This document shows positions 20,071 to 24,514 of a stretch of DNA of 24,514 bases, piece by piece; positions within the stretch are counted from its first letter, which is position 1; each line of letters opens with the position of its first letter. The notes below the pieces were generated by a model that saw only the letters and a list, made by a program, of their open reading frames with translations, had not been told where the DNA came from and searched no databases. This stretch comes from a virus. The position numbers were made by a program, and so were the translations under genes. Location: IMG/VR virus record IMGVR_UViG_3300042378_000221, positions 1 to 24,514 of that record, one strand, 5' to 3'.

Positions 20071-22059
20071 ATGGTATTATCTATAGACAATTTTAATATC
20101 AACACACATTACGATGTTAAAGATAATCAGATATATAATAATCCAATATTTAAGATCAGTTATTGTATAACTTGTCACAACAGAACATGGCAGTTAAAAC
20201 AAACTCTTGCTCATAATATTCTAGGTCTTAAAGACGATGAACAAATTGTTTTAGTTAATTATAGCAGTAACGATGGGCTAGACGAGTTTATAAAAACTAA
20301 TCATATACAAAATATTGTAAACAACAAATTAAAATACATATATGTTTGTGATCAAAATTATTATAATTGCTCAATTGCTAAAAATATTGCTCATTATTTT
20401 GCAGATAGCGAATATGTAGTTAATTTAGACGGCGATAATTTTATAGATGAATTTAGAGCAACTATTGATTACACTATTGGTAACTTCAAAAATAACTTTA
20501 TTCTTCATCTAGCCGTTTTGGAAAAAGATTTTCACGATTCCCATAAACAACTAAAAGGATACGAAGGAAGTTTTGGTAGAATTTGCTGTCATAAAGAAGA
20601 TTTTATTTCTCTTGGAGGTTATAATGAAAGTTTTTTGCCAATAGCGTATCAAGATTCAGACTTGCTATTACGAGCAATAGCAAAAAAAATGAACTATATT
20701 AATATACCTATTAAAACCAAGTGTTTGAAAAATAATAAGAGCATAACCTATAAAACTAAAAACAACCATCAATATTCATGGATCGATTGTAAAAAAATTA
20801 ACCAATTAATTTCAAATTATAATATCTCTAATAATAAACTAATAGCACCAAACATTATAAAAAATTTTAAGTGCTACTTTAATTTGCATAGTACGCCCGA
20901 AAGAATTACTTATAATAATACCAAGGATATAGTATCTGACTGGCAAATAATAGAGCAAACAGAACATACAGAACCATTAGAAATGCAAAATATTATAGAA
21001 TTTTATAAATACAATGTATTAGACCAAGAATTTGATAGTAAATTTTATCAGACAAATTATCCTGAAACGATCAACTACTATCAGCCATTTTGTTTACAAA
21101 ATAACGTACCTGAACAACAAAGATTATTTCATCATTATGTCTTATATGGTAAAAAATCTGGCTATCTCAAAAATTTAAAAGACTTTATTCAACAAAATCT
21201 TTCTGTATTAGATATGACCAAAATAGATACTGGGGATGTGGATCAAATTTATCCAGTATCCCCCGGTTATGTTGAGCAATATATGATACAAACACAAAAT
21301 GGTAAGGACATTGCTGCTAAAAGTAAAATAGGCATAGTTTCCTTGGCGAGAAATTGTTCTAAAAATATTATTAAGTCTATAAAAAATATACAAAAAATAA
21401 TATGTAAAGATTGGAGAATGATAATTTATGAGAATGATTCTATAGATAATACAAAAAATCTTTTACAAAGCGTTGAGGATAATAGAATACATACTATTAG
21501 TATAGACGATAATAGCTCCTATTTAATAGACAGATCGCAAACTAGAACAAACAATTTGGCAAGATATAGGAATTTCTGCATAGACTGGATTGATAAAAAC
21601 TATTCAGATTGTGATTATGTTATTGTTTTAGATTTGGATGCTGATCTTGGTTTTTCTATAGAAGGAATTTATAATAGTATTAGTTGGTTAAGTTCACTAG
21701 ACGATGCTGGTGGCATAGGATCGTACTCGCCTCTTTTGTCTATAGAAAATAGTAAAATTGTATTTGTTCACTATGATTCGTTTGCTGTTAGAATGAATGA
21801 TTGGGAACCCATAGTCAATAACAAAGATATTCATAATCCTTGGTTTAAACACTGGCATCCTGTGGTTGGATCAAATCCTGTGCCTATTTATTCTTGTTTT
21901 GGGGGTTTGGCTGTTTATAAAACAAAAGCATTTCTTAAAGGAAGATACGACGGTAATTTAGGATCAGAACATATTGCATTTCATAAAAGCCTCAGAGATG
22001 AAGGATATAATATGTACTTAAATCCTAGTAGCCGATTTTTTCTATATACAAATCAATGA
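20071..22059 (+). CDS. Two-domain glycosyltransferase (GT2 plus CAP59-like)
   Basis: 662 residues. Domain 1 (about 25-260) is GT2-like: ISYCITCHNRTWQLKQTL, LVNYSSNDG, VVNLDGDNF (Asp120, Asp122), then GSFGRICCHKEDFISLGGYN and YQDSDLLLRA. A middle part ends with LFHHYVLYGKKSGYL (about 352), a motif I recall joining glycosyltransferase domains. Domain 2 starts near 421 (GIVSLARNCSKNI, IIYENDSIDNTKNL, ARYRNF, VLDLDADLG with Asp521/523/525), the layout of CAP59-type mannosyltransferases (GT69). It could add two sugars in turn. Largest gene in the window, weak ribosome site, first in the second island half. Confidence 0.82.
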   Translation: MVLSIDNFNINTHYDVKDNQIYNNPIFKISYCITCHNRTWQLKQTLAHNILGLKDDEQIVLVNYSSNDGLDEFIKTNHIQNIVNNKLKYIYVCDQNYYNCSIAKNIAHYFADSEYVVNLDGDNFIDEFRATIDYTIGNFKNNFILHLAVLEKDFHDSHKQLKGYEGSFGRICCHKEDFISLGGYNESFLPIAYQDSDLLLRAIAKKMNYINIPIKTKCLKNNKSITYKTKNNHQYSWIDCKKINQLISNYNISNNKLIAPNIIKNFKCYFNLHSTPERITYNNTKDIVSDWQIIEQTEHTEPLEMQNIIEFYKYNVLDQEFDSKFYQTNYPETINYYQPFCLQNNVPEQQRLFHHYVLYGKKSGYLKNLKDFIQQNLSVLDMTKIDTGDVDQIYPVSPGYVEQYMIQTQNGKDIAAKSKIGIVSLARNCSKNIIKSIKNIQKIICKDWRMIIYENDSIDNTKNLLQSVEDNRIHTISIDDNSSYLIDRSQTRTNNLARYRNFCIDWIDKNYSDCDYVIVLDLDADLGFSIEGIYNSISWLSSLDDAGGIGSYSPLLSIENSKIVFVHYDSFAVRMNDWEPIVNNKDIHNPWFKHWHPVVGSNPVPIYSCFGGLAVYKTKAFLKGRYDGNLGSEHIAFHKSLRDEGYNMYLNPSSRFFLYTNQ

Positions 22060-22793
22060 TAAAAAAATATTTTGTAATATACGGAGAAAGAAACAGTGGA
22101 ACTAATTATTTAGAAACCGTTCTGACTGGAAAATCTTATCATTTATCATATACGTCTTCTTGTTTTGAAACTATTGTAATTAATTCATCAATTGCAGAAA
22201 TTTATAATGATAAATATGGACACAAACATTTTTTTGGATTTTATGATAAAATAATTAAGAACACAAGCAGTAATATTGTATTCGTTGGAATAGTTAGAAA
22301 TCCTTATGATTGGATTATGGCTTTAAATAAATCCAAACACCATATTCCTCCAGACAATCAAAATATTGAAAGTTTTGTAAAAAATGAGTGGTATTCTATA
22401 CAACACAACACAAAACACGTTGACTATGGTAGAGAATTCATGGATGACAGAGATTTTACAACTGGGCATCTTCTTGATAACTTATATGGTTATTCTAATC
22501 TACCAAAACGTTACAAAAATATATTTGATATGAGAAGTAAAAAACTTAGATATTTATTATATACAATGCCAACACTAGTAACTAATTATGAACTAATCAA
22601 GTATGAAGATTTTATAATGGATCCTACGAGTATACTTACTGAATGGTCTAAAAAATATAATCTTGAATTAAATTCAACATTCATGCCACCAATTAAAAAA
22701 GAAGCCTATCCAATACCAGAAGAAATTAAAAAAAGTATCAATGAGGGAGTAGACTGGGAAATAGACAATAAATTAGGATACTATATTAAGTAG
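22056..22793 (+). CDS. Sulfotransferase-like protein
   Basis: 245 residues. VIYGERNSGTNYLE (7-20) is a PAPS 5'-phosphosulfate loop and VGIVRNPYDWIMAL (77-90, Arg81) the 3'-phosphate strand; TNYELIKYEDFIMDP near 180-200 also fits sulfotransferases. These enzymes move sulfate from PAPS to hydroxyls, often on sugars. It overlaps the two-domain glycosyltransferase by ATGA, so the two are tightly coupled. A kinase-like P-loop protein is an alternative, but the RNPYDW strand argues for sulfotransferase. Confidence 0.8.
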   Translation: MIKKYFVIYGERNSGTNYLETVLTGKSYHLSYTSSCFETIVINSSIAEIYNDKYGHKHFFGFYDKIIKNTSSNIVFVGIVRNPYDWIMALNKSKHHIPPDNQNIESFVKNEWYSIQHNTKHVDYGREFMDDRDFTTGHLLDNLYGYSNLPKRYKNIFDMRSKKLRYLLYTMPTLVTNYELIKYEDFIMDPTSILTEWSKKYNLELNSTFMPPIKKEAYPIPEEIKKSINEGVDWEIDNKLGYYIK

Positions 22794-22805
22794 GCGAGAA
22801 CCTTT

Positions 22806-23003
22806 ATGAGTGACGAAACTACAAATTACCAATTCTATACTGACGGATATACTGATGGCTACGCAAATAAAGAATATAATCCATATCGTCTATTAACAAA
22901 GGTAACACAAGAAAACGATATAGATATTATGATAAAAGAATATGCTAAAGGATATGAAACTGGTAAATTTAATGCTGAAATAGATGAAAAAAATTATGAA
23001 TAA
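22806..23003 (+). CDS. Small protein with repeated YxxGY motif
   Basis: 65 residues. YTDGYTDGYANKEYNPYRLL and later YAKGYETGKFN repeat a Y-x-x-G-Y unit, suggesting a small helical or capping domain. GGCGAG at 22794-22799 is a modest ribosome site. It overlaps the methyltransferase gene in another frame. Function unknown. Confidence 0.6.
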   Translation: MSDETTNYQFYTDGYTDGYANKEYNPYRLLTKVTQENDIDIMIKEYAKGYETGKFNAEIDEKNYE

Positions 23004-23679
23004 ACAAGAAAAAAAACAACTCGTTGATTCATATCGCCATTGGTGGCACTCTATAGATTTTGGTGATGGTATAATTTCTCAAGGAGAAAAAAGCACCATT
23101 GTTCACGAAAGAGAAAAAACTCAATGGTTTCCAAGTGATTTTTTTAAAGACAAAAGAGTTTTAGACGTAGGAACATGGGATGGATATTATGCGTTTTACG
23201 CAGAACAGGCTGGGGCATCAGAGGTTATAGCGGTGGATAAATTTGTATGGGAAGGAACTAGGGGCAGATGTAAACTAGGATTTGATATTGCTAAACAAAT
23301 TTTGAACTCTAAAGTTAAAGAACATGTCTTATATATTGAAGATATGACGCCTGAAATATTAGGAACATTTGATTCTATCATATTTACTGGAGTTTTTTAT
23401 CATCTTCAAAATCCTTATTGTGCATTAGAAATATTGGATAAGCTATTAAATAATAATGGAAGAATAATTATAGAAACTACAATGCGAAATTTAGAAATTG
23501 ATAAACCATTGATGGAATTTCATCCAAAAAAAACATTAAATAATGATCCAACTAATTTTTGGTCACCTAATACATTATGTTTAAGATTAATGTTTGAAGA
23601 AATTGGTAATTATGTTGTTGAGAAAATACACGAAGGAAAGCGTGGCATTATGATAGTAAAAAAGGGGATCACGATTTAA
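22984..23679 (+). CDS. Class I SAM methyltransferase (DUF1698/CmoB-like)
   Basis: 231 residues from ATG 22984; ATG 22996 is an equally possible start. The N-terminal WWHSIDFGDGII and KSTIVHEREKTQWFP precede RVLDVGTWDGYYAFYAEQAG (motif I, Asp61, Gly63, Gly67), AVDKFVW (Asp85), FDSIIFTGVFYHLQNPYCAL (motif IV) and FWSPNTLCLRLMFEEIG. CmoB, which modifies tRNA wobble uridine, has a similar core, but such domains also methylate sugars and lipids in glycan gene clusters, which fits here. Last island gene. Confidence 0.82.
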   Translation: MKKIMNKQEKKQLVDSYRHWWHSIDFGDGIISQGEKSTIVHEREKTQWFPSDFFKDKRVLDVGTWDGYYAFYAEQAGASEVIAVDKFVWEGTRGRCKLGFDIAKQILNSKVKEHVLYIEDMTPEILGTFDSIIFTGVFYHLQNPYCALEILDKLLNNNGRIIIETTMRNLEIDKPLMEFHPKKTLNNDPTNFWSPNTLCLRLMFEEIGNYVVEKIHEGKRGIMIVKKGITI

Positions 23680-23711
23680 AAATCCCATCTATCAGATTCA
23701 AGTAGTGGCTC

Positions 23712-23740
23712 TTGACAAACCGATACCTGTAGTGTAGAAT
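23712..23740 (+). promoter_or_regulatory. Promoter P7, CGAT-spacer class
   Basis: TTGACA at 23712-23717, 17-nt spacer with CCGAT at 23720-23724, TAGAAT at 23735-23740. A leader of about 29 nt holds GGAG at 23766-23769 before ATG 23776. It lies 32 nt after the methyltransferase gene. Confidence 0.83.
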
Positions 23741-23775
23741 CGTAGCATCGTGCTATTAAACTTTTGGAGAAAGCC

Positions 23776-24477
23776 ATGATTGTTGAGAACTCTGTTATTC
23801 CTGTTCAGAATAATACTTTGGATAAGACTAAGGCCGATATTTTCTTTGAGAATTTCCCTAAAGATAAGGTTGTTTCATACAAGGAATACTGGGAGAGTGT
23901 TCGTCCTCAGAATGCGGAGGATATTTTTCGTCGCTATCTCTTTGCCTATTGCTCTGTTCATACCACTTGGAAGGGTAATTGCTCAGGATATAATGCTATC
24001 AAGAATTTTAACGAGTGGATTGACAATAAAGAGACTCTGCTAAATAAACTCCACAAGAGCGGCGTTGGACTTCACAATAATCGCACCAACTATATTTGGG
24101 ATTTTAGTGAGAAGTTTTGGGCTAATCCTAAAGACTTTTACTTTACATCTAAGAAGGGTCATGTTAAGAAGCGTGACAGTATTCTGAATAAGATTAGTGG
24201 GATTGGTCTTGCTAAGATTAGTTTTGCTCTTGAAATGATTCATCCTAATGAGGCTAGGGTATTGTGTTTGGATGTTCATATGCTTCGTCTGTATGATATG
24301 GAACATTTGAAGTATAATAAGAGTAAAAATGGATCAACTACCTATAAAAAGGCTGAACGCCATTGGATGGTGAATTGTGGAAAAAATAAAATCCCATCTT
24401 ATATTGCCAGATGTGCTTATTGGGATAAGTTGCAGGGTAAAGAAGATTCTCGTTATTGGTCATTTTGTCTTGAATAA
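23776..24477 (+). CDS. HhH-GPD-like DNA repair protein, conserved in phages
   Basis: 233 residues from ATG 23776 with GGAG 6 nt upstream; an in-frame TTG at 23764 overlaps the ribosome site and is rejected. ILNKISGIGLAKISFALEMI has a helix-hairpin-helix G142-I-G144 with Lys147, and CLDVHMLRLYD has Asp166 where endonuclease III-type glycosylases keep the catalytic Asp. The C-terminus (IARCAYWDKLQGKEDSRYWS) is familiar from conserved phage proteins. A base-excision glycosylase or DNA-binding relative is the best guess; there is no iron-sulfur Cys cluster. Codon use matches uvsE and ligase, so it fits the repair set. Confidence 0.72.
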   Translation: MIVENSVIPVQNNTLDKTKADIFFENFPKDKVVSYKEYWESVRPQNAEDIFRRYLFAYCSVHTTWKGNCSGYNAIKNFNEWIDNKETLLNKLHKSGVGLHNNRTNYIWDFSEKFWANPKDFYFTSKKGHVKKRDSILNKISGIGLAKISFALEMIHPNEARVLCLDVHMLRLYDMEHLKYNKSKNGSTTYKKAERHWMVNCGKNKIPSYIARCAYWDKLQGKEDSRYWSFCLE

Positions 24478-24482
24478 ATTAT

Positions 24483-24514
24483 ATGGAGAAAGACTCCAAC
24501 CTTCTGTGGATTTG
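24483..24514 (+). CDS. Possible start of next gene, 3'-truncated
   Basis: ATG at 24483 opens a frame (MEKDSNLLWI) that runs to the window end without a stop. No ribosome site precedes it, but it follows the previous stop closely. Ten residues cannot show that it is real. Confidence 0.3.
   Translation, partial: MEKDSNLLWI

Noticed and set aside
24484-24498. TGGAG/CTCCA hairpin at the window end as a terminator
   Set aside because: Only five pairs, no T-tract, and cut off by the window edge.
1-24514. Minus-strand genes and CRISPR arrays
   Set aside because: Minus-strand frames all lie opposite well-supported + strand genes and show no motifs or ribosome-site logic; no regularly spaced repeats were seen.

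Overview
The window looks like part of a tailed-phage (Caudoviricetes) genome, probably a large lytic phage. It is AT-rich, every supported gene lies on the + strand, and genes are packed with ATGA, TAATG or longer overlaps. Many are small proteins of kinds found only in phages. The host cannot be named. Consensus sigma70-type promoters (TTGACA / TATAAT) and good Shine-Dalgarno (SD) sites point to a host using a standard housekeeping sigma factor. The proposed tmRNA tag GEVNLALAA resembles, from memory, Bacteroidota tags, which does not fit that promoter style.

Layout. 1-3798 is a run of small phage genes (first gene cut by the window edge) ending with a secreted Cys-rich protein and a strong hairpin. 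3875-7244 begins with a promoter and carries more small genes, an HExxH protein, flavin-dependent thymidylate synthase ThyX and a PD-(D/E)XK-like nuclease. 7241-11357 has promoter-led blocks: UV damage endonuclease, a two-helix membrane protein, a cytidine-deaminase-like protein, three zinc-ribbon proteins and other conserved small phage proteins. 11375-12644 is an RNA block: promoter, tRNA with anticodon UAU (reads AUA), three small ORFs and a complete tmRNA gene. 12656-13631 holds a hairpin that hides the ribosome site of an HNH endonuclease gene, then an endonuclease VII-like gene. 13615-18657 and 20071-23679 form a glycan-modification island: six glycosyltransferase genes (one with two catalytic domains), a sugar-nucleotide epimerase/dehydratase, a sulfotransferase-like protein and two SAM methyltransferases. 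A promoter-led ATP-dependent DNA ligase gene splits the island. The window ends with a promoter-led HhH-GPD-like protein.

How the parts may work together. Seven promoters share TTGACA, a 16-17 nt spacer that always contains CGAT, and a TATAAT-like -10; they head the repair genes, zinc-ribbon genes and RNA genes. The island has no such promoter, few SD sites and much heavier AUA use in the stretches sampled, so the phage tRNA-Ile(UAU) may serve it. The island probably builds a sugar structure, possibly methylated and sulfated, on a virion protein, DNA or host surface; the acceptor is not in this window. All family assignments come from motif reading without database search.
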